Origin: Micropterus salmoides
Lineage: Eukaryota > Chordata > Actinopteri > Centrarchiformes > Centrarchidae
Reading direction: 5' to 3'
NCBI RefSeq assembly: GCF_014851395.1
Contig: NW_024040040.1
Span: 12,090,711 to 12,154,710 of the forward strand
DNA length: 64,000 bases
In this document: piece after piece, positions 48,523-58,794 of the stretch
How positions within the stretch are numbered: position 1 is the first letter of the stretch
Layout: each line of letters starts with the position of its first letter
Notes under the pieces: generated by a model
Seen by the model: the letters and a program-made list of their open reading frames with translations, nothing else
The model's database searches: none
What the model was told of the DNA's origin: nothing
Translations under genes and position numbers: made by a program

Positions 48523-49800
48523 ATGTTGTTTGAAGAAAGCTCCAGTCCTACAAGCAGTGTGTCTTACCTGAAGAAGAAGTCTACCAGCATGTCCGGCAAC
48601 CAGAAGTACAGAAGGTGTGTTTTTCCTTGCCCTCGGTACATCACGGATGGAGATTCTCATGAGATGTGTGTCTCATGTTTGGGGATGGAGCACGCCCGGG
48701 CAGCTCTCGAGGGGGCTGGCTTCGGCCATTGCGAAGCCCTTTCAGCTCTCTTTTCCGAGGATGGCTGGATGTGATCTCCCCGCGGTGTGGGTCCTGCGGC
48801 CGCTGAGGCGCTGGCTCCGACGCTTCCTTTCCTCGTTCGGGAGCCCGTTTCTCAGCTTCTACCGCTCGTGGTTTGGATCCGGAGACGCTGCAGCAATCCG
48901 ACTCCGAGGAGGTGGACGTGCTCAGCATAGTGGACGATGACTTCCGGGTGTCGGGGCGGCGTCATCAGGCGGCGCCCGACTATGACGAGCTGCTGGAGGT
49001 GGTGACTAGAGCCGTGGCTAAGCTCAACATCAACTGGCCACAGGAGGAGCAGACACCACAGGCTAGTGGTAAGCTTGATGAAAGCACCATGCGCCACCTC
49101 CACCCGGTCTGCCATTCTTTCCTGATTTACATGATGAACTGAGTAAATCATGGGGCAGACCCTTCTATACACGGCTTTCCACACCCCGATCACTGAACTA
49201 CAAAAATGTGATGGGGGTTAGGGACCTTGATTATGGGAGGATGCCTCGGGTGGAGGATGCACTTGCGAGCTATCTCTCCCCTCAACTTGCGTCCTCCCTG
49301 GAGAAGCCGGCGTTACCTTCCAAACCATGTCGCACCACATCTACGCTCGTGGGGAAGGCGTACATGGCAGCGGGCCAGGCAGGTGTGAGCTTGCACACCA
49401 TGGCGGTGCTTCAAGCCTACCAAGCCGACCTGCTACAGGAGATGGAAGATCTGGCGGAGCTTCGCAGAACCACGGACCTGTCTCTCCGGGCCACCAAAGA
49501 AACAGCCCGCTCCATTGGCCGGTCCATGTCGGTTCTGGTGGCCACAGAGCGTCACCTATGGCTCAACCTCGGCGGGCATATCTGAGAAGGATAAGAGCTT
49601 CCTCCTCGATGCACCGCTGAGCACGGCGGGCCTCTTTGGTGACGCGGTGGACTCGGTGGTGGATCGGTTCCAGCACGTTAAGACGCAGGGCAAAGCGTTT
49701 ACACGTTCGGGACGCACCTGCCACCATTGAGTCCACGCCGTACTACCTGCCCCGAGGGTCTGCAGTCAGGCGGCGTCCAGACTCACTCACCGTGGATCTT
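48523..49800 (+). pseudogene. DIRS gag-like ORF, frameshifted
   Basis: The frame from ATG 48,523 includes a Cys-rich segment (CVFPCPRYITDGDSHEMCVS, then CLGMEH) like the N-terminal zinc-knuckle region of fish DIRS gag, and stops at 48,774. A second frame (48,873-49,142) carries the acidic linker DSEEVDVLSIVDDDF. A third (49,208-49,585) carries the conserved helical part (VGKAYMAAGQAGVSLHTMAV, LRRTTDLSLRATKETARSIG). A frame change near 49,570 follows. Gag would package element RNA; this copy cannot make a full-length protein. Confidence 0.85.
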
Positions 49801-51031
49801 CGGTGGCTCTCCCCTGCCGTTCTGGGGCTTCAGGGGTCCACCAGAAGATCACACGAGACACCGACCACCAGCCCCGAGGGGCTGGTTCCGTTGGCAGACT
49901 TTGCAGAGGCTTGGCGGAGCCTGACGAACATTTCTCCGTAGGTCCTGCGCACTGCCATAGATGGGTATCGACTACAGTTCTCTCCAAAATTCAACGGGGT
50001 GGTTTGGACTGTGGTCCGCCCGGAGCAAGGTCCGTTGTTGGGACAGGAAGTTCTTACTCTGCTGAGGAAAGGGGCCGTGGAACGTGTCTCCCCCCCAGAC
50101 AGAGACGCCGGGTTCTACAGCCGGTACTTCATAGTCCCCAAGAAGGATGGAGGGCTGCGCCCTATTTTGGATCTGCGGGTTCTAAACCGGTCTCTGAGTA
50201 GATTCAGGTTCAAGATACTCACCATCCCCGCCATCGTGACGCACATCCAATCCGAGGATTGGTTCGTCACGATAGATCTAAAGGAAGCCTATTTCCCAAC
50301 TCCATCCGACCTTCTCACAGGAAGTTCCTGAGGTTCGCCTTCGGGGGTGTGGCTTACCAGTATCGGGTTCTTCCATTTGGCCTTTCCCCTTGCACATTCA
50401 CCAAGTGTATGGATGCAGCACTGGCCCCGCTGAGGCTCCAGGGCATCCGGATTTTCAACTAAATCAAAGACTGGCTCATCCTAGCCCAGTCTCGAGAGTT
50501 GGCGGTTTGGCATCGAGATGCCGTTCTGGCTCATCTGCTGCGTTTAGGGCTGAGGCTCAACGCAAAGAAGAGTGTGCTGGCGCCCACCCAACGGACTACG
50601 TTCCTAGGGGTAGTATGGGATTCGACAACGATGCGGGCACAATTGTCTCCGGCACGTGTCGACACCATATTGGCTGCCGTGAAAGGAGTGAAGTTAGGCC
50701 ACGGCATCACTGTAAACACTTTCAACGAGTGTTGGGTCTCCTGGCGGCTGCGTCCAGCGTAATACCATCTGGACTGCTGCACATGAGACCCCTGCAGTGG
50801 TGGCTAAGGACCAAGGGTTTTTCCCCGAGGGGAAATCCTTTCCGTCTGATTTGGGTTACGCGCAAGTGTCTTCGTTCCCTATCAGTTTGGAAGGAAACTT
50901 GGTTCCTGTCCCAGGGGCCCGTGCTGGGAGGGTCTTGTCGCCGGCTGGTCATTTCGACAGACGCCTCCCTCACGGGCTGGGGCGCGGTCATGGGCGGCCG
51001 CTTTGCAAGGGGATCCTGGCAGGTGCATCAG

Positions 51032-51053
51032 TAATAATAATAATAATAATAAT
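51032..51053. repeat. (TAA)7 repeat, LINE 3' tail
   Basis: Seven TAA units mark the 3' end of the minus-strand LINE. Confidence 0.9.
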
Positions 51054-51854
51054 CCTTATTTGTAGAGCACTTTTCAAAAACAAGTTACAAAGTGCTTTAA
51101 CAAGTGTAAAGAATAATACAAAAAAAACAAAAAAACCAAAACAAGATAAGAGCATGAAAAATTTATATAAAATTAGTAAAATAAATAAAAGGGATAAAAT
51201 AAAGACAAATAAGATCGGGAAAGGCTCTCCTATAAAAGTATGTTTTAAGAAGGGACTTAAAAGAGTTCACTGACTCAGCCGACCTGGTTTCCTCGGGCAG
51301 GCTGTTCCAGAGCCTCGGGGCCCTGACAGCAAACACTCTGTCCCCTTTAGTTTTCAGTCGAGACTCTGGAACAGACAACAGACCTCTGCCCGAGGATCTC
51401 AAGGTACGTGCTGGTGCGTATGGGACTAAAAGGTCAGAAATATAACAAGTCGAGAGGCCATGAAGAGCTTTAAAAGTGATCAAAAGAATTTTAAAGTCAA
51501 TTCTAAAACATACTGGGAGCCAGTGTAATGAAGCTAAAATAGGAGTAATGTGGTCATATTTCTTTGTTCTGGTTAAAAGCCTGGCAGCAGAGTTCTGGAC
51601 AGTCTGGAGTCGATCAATAGATTTTTGGGTTAAACAGGTGAAAAGGCTGTTGCAATAATCCAGGCGTGATGAGACGAAGGCGTGTAAAATGGTCTCGGTG
51701 TCCTTAAAAGTTAACAGATCGAATTTTTGCTATATTTCTAAGTTGATAAAAACATGATTGAACAAGCTTTGTGGTGTGCTGCTCGAAATTTAAATTACTA
51801 TCAAACCAAACACCAAGGTTCTTTGCCACAGGCTTAATGTGATTTACTAGGGAA

Positions 51855-51885
51855 CCAGCAGATGGCAGTATTTGCCATCTGCTGG
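51855..51885. repeat. Perfect hairpin inside the LINE, 13-bp arms
   Basis: CCAGCAGATGGCA (51855-51867), loop GTATT, then TGCCATCTGCTGG (51873-51885). It replaces the expected coding sequence just after the EILVIG-like motif, so it arose in this copy or its recent ancestor. Confidence 0.9.
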
Positions 51886-52149
51886 GACCCGATGACCAGG
51901 ATTTCTGTTTTGTCTGAGTTCAGCTGGAGGAAATTATTTGGACATCCATTTTTTAACTTCACAAAGGCAGTTGTTAAGTGAACTCAGCATTCCAGGGTCT
52001 GTGGATCAGTCCGAGTGGCATATCAACTGTCTTGAGATGTTGGCGGTGTTCCAGGCTCTAAGGAGTTTCCTGCCCGATCTGATTATCTGTGTCCATGGTA
52101 ATTTGAATACATTACTTATATAATTACTTAAATAATAATAAAACATCCC

Positions 52150-52315
52150 CCATCACTTCTCCTCTTAGCCCAAATATGCCGGACACATTCAAGGTATCCC
52201 AATCTTGTTCAAAATCAAAATATTGGAATATTAACTGGGTCTTTTTTTTTACTTTAATATCAGCATCAGCCCCCATAAAACCAATATCGATCAGGCTCTA
52301 GTATCAGTTTACCTC
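52150..52315 (+). mobile_element. DNA-element end fragment, copy 1
   Basis: TTCAAAATCAAAATATTGG, ACTTTAATATCAGCATCAGC, AATATCGATCAGGCTCTAGT parallel the segment at 55,014-55,145 in the same order and orientation. It resembles the right end of a hAT-type family (GGTCGGGCTCTAGT). The left partner is absent. Confidence 0.5.
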
Positions 52316-53224
52316 CAGTCAGCCCAAGACTGCCTCATTATCTGAGGTTGAGATAGAGTTTTAAGCTAATCTTCAACTTGGATCCCATCTTCTAAACCTG
52401 TTATATTAATGTGTCAAGGATGATACACATTAACTGCTTGTGATATTGGTTGTGTTCCCATCTTCACATGCAGTGCTGTTTAAAGACTCACGTCATCATT
52501 CATTTGTCTCATTTCTGACAAACCCAATGAAAAGACTAAGACTAACAGTGAATTAGTCCATCGCTTAATATCTTCTGACTTCCTGAACTTGACTGTGTCA
52601 GCCTCAAGCCCACTGGTTTTCACTCGAGATCTAAATCTTAATAACAGGTCAAAAATAAATAGTTTTGTTTTCAAGAAAGGCTCATTGATTTCCTAATACA
52701 CTGGGCCACTGTAGTTTTCAGCAGACAGTACCCAAACTGGCAGAAACATATTATTGGGGACTTTCAGCTGTGAATTAGTCCTCATTTTGTGTTTTAGTGA
52801 ATATTTACAGCAGCAGGAGGGTGTGTTTGGGATCGGCTCAAAATAAACTACTGTGCCCATGTTCATGGTAATGAAGGAACATGTCACCCAGTGCAACAAT
52901 GTGGCTCATTGATGCGTTTATAATGGCTTTTGGACAGCAATGGAGATCTACAGAACGCAGGAACAAAAGCCTTTTCATAGGATTTGTTGACAATTAGAAC
53001 AAATATAGAATATCACCATCCTTGTGATTTGATGCTGTTGGCATGTTCTCCCTTTTTACTGGAATGCAGCCGAAAATAATACTTGCTTCAAAACCGGTTG
53101 TCATTTGTTCAAAGCTAATAAGGCATGTCGATTTTTATTTTATGTATATATTTAGCATTATTGTTGAACTAGGGATGGGGAATCTTGGAATCACTAGCAT
53201 GAAACAATAACAATCTGTTATTGT
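52316..53224. other. No gene seen
   Basis: Unique DNA without repeats recognised, apart from a hAT-like start (CTAGGGATGGGGAATC) near 53,169 with no partner. Confidence 0.5.
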
Positions 53225-53423
53225 CAATTTTAGCACGGTTTGTACAGCCTCTGTCCTTAGGTGTGAATGTGAGTGTGAGTGGTTGTTTGTCTATGTGTGG
53301 CCCTGCGATGGACTGGCGACTTGTCCAGGGTGTACCCTGCCTTTTGCCTGATGTCAGCTGGGATTGGCTCCAGCCCCCCGCGACCCCGTGAGCAGGATAA
53401 GCAGTTAACAATGGATGGATTGA
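53225..53423 (+). mobile_element. Non-LTR/SINE 3' tail with GGATG end
   Basis: GGTGTGAATGTGAGTGTGAG, GACTTGTCCAGGGTGTACCC, CAGCTGGGATTGGCTCCAGC, CCGCGACCCCGTGAGCAGGA and the end AATGGATGGATTG match a very common fish retroposon tail. A minus-strand relative lies at 61,449-61,687. Confidence 0.75.
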
Positions 53424-53979
53424 TGTGCAGCCTCTATGGTATGCTCTGATTTCAACAGATTAAGTACCAAACAGGCATTTTGTTGTATTATTTTTTTTAT
53501 GTGCACATTGAAAAATCTGAATTCCACATGAATACTAGATATCTCAGAATTCTATATTTCTGCATTTCAGATCATGTCTGAATGCACCACTAATGACACA
53601 CTGTATATGGACTGATGAATGATGGGATAATGCAGGTAGGAATTTACAAGTCTATTCAGTGAGCAGGGAAAAATGGTAGCAGCAGTGGGTAATTTCCCTT
53701 GTGGAAATCATATAATGATCTGGCGTCTAATCACCATTATGATGGTTAAGTTAGGTTTTTCTATAGACATGGATACCTCTCATCAGATGACCGGAATGCT
53801 CCACTCTGTACCCCCTCCTCGTGTAATTGGAACTTCTTCAGCTCCTGATATCTGATCCTGAACGATGCTTAGCCTGTACACAGATCCAGCAACCCCAATC
53901 ACAGATAGGTTTGTGATAATACACCATGGGAGATGGTAAATGGATTACAATGCAAATCAGTGGAAAATGGTCTTTATTA
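53424..53979. other. No gene seen
   Basis: AT-rich unique DNA. Nothing recognised. Confidence 0.5.
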
Positions 53980-54690
53980 CAGGGGTTCTGCAGGTTACAC
54001 AAAGTCAAATTTAAGACTTCGTAAGACCACTATGAATGAAATTTAAGACTTATATTACGACATCATAAAAAGAAACATTCAAAGGAAATGAAGTCACAAA
54101 ATTACTTGCAGAGTAAATAAATGTATTCATATTAGGGTTGAGTGACGTCCACAAAATTGGCATTGGACCATGTAAAACTAAACTTGCATCCTCGGAAGAA
54201 TGAGGGGAGGGTGACAGCCATACGCTCAGTGTTACTGTAGCTTACTGAAAATCATATGATTGTATGGAATTTTAGTAACGATGCTCATTCATTAAGTAGC
54301 GACAGTAGGCTTCAAATATGTTGCTAGCCACTGGTTTCAACAAAGCCCTGTTTTTTCTTTCAGGCAAGAGTTGCTAAAGGTTGCACTTTCACACAGCTGA
54401 TGAATAAATCTGTTTTATATCTGTGGTACAATCCGAAAGAGACTCGCAGCAATAACACGACAGCTGCACTGGTCTTTGTAGTTGTAGCACAGCAAAGTAT
54501 ATTTGGACTAGAGAAAGAAAACATTCTAAAGCCTGCAGGAGCATTTCAATGAGCATTAGAGGTAGCATTACATGGATGTTGTAAAATTAAGACCTGTTTA
54601 AAATTATTTAAGACCTGTAATGCAGACTTCAGTGAATTTAAGACTTTTTAAGGCCTTAAATTTTGATTTTGAAATTTACGACTTTTTAAG
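53980..54690. mobile_element. hAT-like element, right terminus lost
   Basis: The left tip CAGGGGTTCTGCAGG is followed by AAATTTAAGACTT motifs; the right part repeats TTTAAGACTTTTTAAGGCC and GAAATTTACGACTTTTTAAG in arrangement typical of a fish hAT family. The expected right tip (complement of CAGGGGTTC) is missing and no duplication can be defined. Confidence 0.55.
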
Positions 54691-55013
54691 AAAAAATAAG
54701 AGAAAAATAAAGGAGCCTTTACTTTCCTTTGTTAAGGGCTACAGCATTGACTTAGCTCTGGGTAACTCCATTGACTGGCTTTGTATTTCTAATTAAACAT
54801 GATCAACAGAAATTTCTATGTAAGCAGAGTTTGTTTGCATTCATTCAATTCCAACCTGCTCACAGCAGTGTTTCATGTTGCGGTAATGATTGATGTGCAG
54901 TTGTTTACATGTTAAATTGTTGAGACTATAATCTATTTTATTAACATAATCCATTTAGGAAACGTATTGTAGCCCACTTACAAAACAGCTTTCAATATCA
55001 TGTTCTGAGTGTA
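54691..55013. other. No gene seen
   Basis: Unique AT-rich spacer. Confidence 0.5.
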
Positions 55014-55145
55014 GTTTGGAAAGGAACGGGGTCTACTATCCAAAGAATTTTCAAAATCAAAACATCAGCTCATAAATCGGCTCTTTTTCCACTTTAATAT
55101 CGCATCGGCCCCCAAAAACCCTTATTGGTCGGGCTCTAATATCAG
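55014..55145 (+). mobile_element. DNA-element end fragment, copy 2
   Basis: Shares TTCAAAATCAAAAC, CTTTTTCCACTTTAATATCG, CATCGGCCCCCAAAAACCC and GGTCGGGCTCTAATATCAGT with the fragment at 52,150. It is better preserved than copy 1. The left end is absent. Confidence 0.55.
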
Positions 55146-56991
55146 TCTACTAGTTACTTTAAGCTAGTAGCAGTCATTACTATATAATGAAACCTTGTGA
55201 TGAGTAAGAATAATGCTACCTGCACATTAGTACAATTATTACATTTTTCTCATTTTTCTCCAGCAATTTAATCTTATGCAAGTAACTTGGCAGTGATGGG
55301 TTAATGGTCTCCAACAAACCTGCAGTCATTTTCATCAGTAAGAATACTCACTTATATCTAATTTACCTTTTGTGTACCTTTACCTTTTCAGTTTAACAAG
55401 AGTTTTTTAAAAGTACACTGGATGTCATGTGACACGCTCATTAGACATCAGCAATCATGGAAACCATATTTTAAAGCAGAAATAACTTTTAAGATATCCT
55501 GTTTAACAATGTGAGTCGGACTAAAATTTGGACATTGACAGCAAGATGAAGTTGCAGCTATTCGTTGTGATGATTGTAGAAGGAAATTCCCGAAAGCAAA
55601 ACCTGATACAAAAGTTTACGAATAAGTCAGATCCACAGTATCTTGTGAGGTCACACTTCTTTCCAATCATTGCCATTTTATCTGATAAGATGGGTTTATT
55701 TTTTTACTCAGAGCTTTCCTAAAGCTGTATTAAATCAATAAGTGGTTTGATGTGGTGGCAGGAAAATGCCTCTGTTGGATATCCTTCAGGTATTTTCCTG
55801 TATTATGTGCCTAAATGTGAAGGCCCAAACATTCAGCTTACTTCAGGTCCACATTTCCTTTGTTGAGCCTTCAGGTTTGTCAGCTGCTTTTCTCTGGAGA
55901 CAATGCAATGTTCATGGATAATTCAATTTAGACTCAAGGGCACTGAAATATAAAAGGCACTTGAGGACATTTATGCCATTGTTACAGCGCCAACTATTGC
56001 AAAGCTTAACAAATGTACTTGCCGTACTTCCCAGAGACACAGATTTCAATTACCTAAGGGAATATTCTGCAATGGCACTTTGTAGGAAGGCATAAAGGGC
56101 AAAAATTGGTGTGCGGAATTACTTCCTGTGACTTAAGGAAGGTCAAAAGGACATGAGTTGAGTCAGAAAACAGAATTTGTCAGCATGACCATCAGTATTT
56201 TGTTCTGTATTGACATGATGGAGCAATTTCTTTACTTGGAATCCCTCACTGAGACGTCATTGTGAATACACGCCACACACGACAGCTATCACACGCATAT
56301 CACCGAAGTATCATTGGCTGTCTCAGTCTCACAGCCCTCATTCACATAAATGTCATAACAATGCATATGCTGACTGAAAGTATAACAGCCCCGTAGAGAG
56401 ATAAAGGCAAAAGAGATACATAAATTAGATCTTCAGTATGAAATATGTATCACATGCATAGTGAATTGGAATAAATCACATCAAAGTCCTACTGTGTATT
56501 AATTTCAGTGGGGGAAATATTATGCATATGGTGGTCATCACCACAGCAGGATGTAAAGAACACCACTCCAGGGGATTCAGGATGAGGGTTGTTTGAAAAG
56601 AAAAAAACCCTTTAGCTAAATTAAAGTATCCCTCCTGAGTGGTGTAGATGCAGTGTGAAATTAAATTACAATTCTCGCAGCCTCGGCGTATTTATTTTCA
56701 CTTGCACACTTTTGAAATCAAAATAAATAAGGGTAAGAAAAGGAATAAAAAGACCCCTCACTGAGGTTGTCTGCGGGAAACATGTCTTCAGTCATTCTGC
56801 CAGCCGACATTCTTTATGCCAGGAAAACTTAATGAATTATTTTGCCCCTTGTATCTCCCACCCTTTGAAGAAGAAGTTTAATTGACACTATGTCTCACCT
56901 TCTCTACAAAGAGGACACACTGTGTCGTTCTCAGGGGAGTCTCACATTAAATGAGACAGAACAAAAGGAGGGGGAAATTCAAATTCTGCTG
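55146..56991. other. No gene seen
   Basis: Unique DNA. A strong acceptor-like tract at 55,244-55,262 is followed by stops in all three frames, so no coding exon is called. Confidence 0.5.
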
Positions 56992-58433
56992 CAGTGTTTC
57001 CCCTATATGCATTCAGGAGCGGAGGTGCGCCACTGCTGAATTGTGACCGCCGCTACTAAAATTTCCCACGATCATTAATCAATGCGCTACTAATTTTCAC
57101 TCACACACTATGCGAGCACGGTAACTCTCTTCGTTCAGCTCGCTTCCTCTCCTCATTCTTCAAAAGACATTTATGTCACAGATGCTGTTATAACAGCAAC
57201 GTGTGTTTGATTATCCGAGCAGCAGAAAGTGACGGTGAACGCGAGTGTATCAAAATATTCTGGCAATAAATGTACAGTGTCGGTTACAGCGTGTCAGCTT
57301 CTCAAGACCAAGAGAAGTCTGTCTTTTGTTTCCCCAACTGCTGGAAAAGTAAAGCCACTTTGCGTTAAGTTAGCCAACATCTCCCCTCCCCTTCAGACTG
57401 CACAGCTGAGCAGGAAAGCTTATACAGTAGACTACGTCTTTTGGCTGCTATGTAACTTAACATTAGCTCAATTTATAGAGTAACTGGTAGCTGTATTTTA
57501 TTACTACCTTCTTGTCTATTGAGAACATCAGGCACAAACTTAGACTAAACTGGTGTAGCCTACAGCTCTGTCCTGTACATACTGGTTCATCCTAATTTAT
57601 TTTTCAGGTTTCAGATGAGTCTGAAAAAGTGGTTGTTAGGAAAAGAAAGGATGGTGGTGACTGGATGACCTGAGGTTAGTAAAGCAAACTAGTGATGCAA
57701 ACTAGTCCTTTTAAGCTAACAAGGAGATGTTTCTTTTTGAATTTTAATGTGCAAATAAAATGCACCTCAGAAGGGAGTTGGTTTCTCATTTTGCCTATTT
57801 TTTATTTATCATAATGTCAGATAAATGTCAAAAGCTGTAACATAAAGACACAAAAGGTCAGAAACAGTCGTATCTATAATGATTCTGAGGTCGTATTAAC
57901 AGGGTTTTCCTGCCGTTAAGGCTTAGGGGGTGATGCCCAAAACATGCTGTGCCATAAATGTAAAATCACTGTGAAGAGCATCATAACCAACCAAATTACT
58001 TTCCCCAAATCTAAAGGTTGTAGTTCCTCCCCAGTAGACTGATCTTTAGGTGTTGTTTCTTTATTATCTGCCTTAGCTATTTCAACTATTTGTTCAGATA
58101 TATTGTAAAAATAATGTCTCAATGTGAGGTGAAATTACATATTTTTCATTGGAAAATGTAAAATCTTCTTGGGGGAGGACCCCCCAACCCCCCACCTCCC
58201 TGACCATAATTACTACAACCACCTCCAAAACATTCATCTAAAGCTCACATAAAATCGGGAAAACACTGACATTTTAAGCTATTCTAATGTGCATCGCATG
58301 ATCATGGACACAAGAGCAATGCTGCTGAGACATGTTGTGTTGGGGTTTTATATTCAGACATACTACGCACTACACGCACAAAAATAAATTACTTCACCTC
58401 CACTTCTACAACTCCATCCTAGGAGAAACACTG
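56992..58433. mobile_element. hAT-like non-autonomous element, 1.44 kb
   Basis: The left tip CAGTGTTTCCCCTATATGC and right tip TCCTAGGAGAAACACTG are inverted repeats. Family-typical internal blocks include GTGACCGCCGCTACTAAAAT near 57,045 and the G-rich/C-rich stretch at 58,170-58,200. The 8-bp flanks (TTCTGCTG and TGCTAGGC) do not match, so the duplication has decayed or the ends come from different copies. The copy at 22,709 is a relative. Confidence 0.7.
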
Positions 58434-58615
58434 TGCTAGGCATCACCAAAGATTTCCTTCATGAGGCGTAATTGGAGCAAAGAAAATTGTTTGAAGTTTT
58501 CTTACAGAATATACCTGGAGACACCACGCAGATGAGTCCGAGGTGAGTCAAAAAGCACTTGTAATAAATTAGATGAACGCCTCATCATGCAAAAAGTAAT
58601 ATATCATAGTAATAG

Positions 58616-58794
58616 CATTTATTCATTTAGATGTTGCTTTTATTTAAAGTGACTTACAATTGCTATATATGCAAGATGCTGCACGCCTCTGGAGCAACTA
58701 GGGGTTAAGTATCTTTCTCAGGGACACAGTGGTGAATGTCACGGTAGGGAATTGAACCCAGGTCTCCCGCACCCAGGCATGAGTGGTTATCTTG
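58616..58794 (-). mobile_element. tRNA-derived SINE
   Basis: On the minus strand: GGAGACCTGGGTTCAATTCC (B box), CCTGAGAAAGATACTTAACC, then the tail AACATCTAAATGAATAAATG. Same family as 582, 25,281 and 33,048. Confidence 0.75.

Larger units (their letters stand above)
51032..52001 (-). pseudogene. L2-like LINE reverse-transcriptase C-terminus inserted in DIRS
   Basis: On the minus strand the RT thumb and C-terminal region can be read: LDYCNSLFTCLTQKSIDRLQ, AARLLTRTKKYDHITPILAS, LLVPYAPARTLRSSGRGLLS, LWNSLPEETRSAESVNSFKS. Typical of fish L2-clade LINEs. It is 5'-truncated near 52,001 and ends at 51,032 in a (TTA)7 tail. Flanks TGCATCAG (51024-51031) and TGGATCAG (52002-52009) form a probable 8-bp target duplication, 7 of 8 matching. 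A frame change and a 13-bp-arm hairpin at 51,855-51,885 disrupt the coding sequence. Confidence 0.9.
48317..52083 (+). mobile_element. DIRS-type retrotransposon, truncated, interrupted by a LINE
   Basis: The start (CAGTTCCCCTTCGAGGGAAC, then TGCGTCGGTTACGACACTAT) matches the terminal region of fish DIRS elements. Gag, reverse transcriptase and RNase H segments follow in the DIRS order. A LINE is inserted at 51,032-52,001. Homology resumes with HINCLEMLAVFQAL and ends near 52,083, so the tyrosine recombinase, methyltransferase and right terminus are absent. DIRS elements copy through RNA and integrate by a tyrosine recombinase, without LTRs of the usual type or target duplication. Confidence 0.9.
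49942..52083 (+). pseudogene. DIRS pol: reverse transcriptase and RNase H pseudogene
   Basis: The RT N-terminal part reads FYSRYFIVPKKDGGLRPILD and FVTIDLKEAYF; the first catalytic Asp is in TIDLKEAY. A frame change near 50,300 follows, then FLRFAFGGVAYQYRVLPFGL. At the catalytic box, expected YIDD, the sequence has TAA (50,460-50,462) then IKDW, so the tyrosine codon is a stop and the first Asp is Lys. Another frame change near 50,715 leads to the RNase H start (STDASLTGWGAV). The LINE splits RNase H before HINCLEMLAVF. The enzyme is inactive by several independent lesions. Confidence 0.9.

Noticed and set aside
55244..55335. Exon-like segment between a strong acceptor and GTAAGA
   Set aside because: All three frames contain stops.
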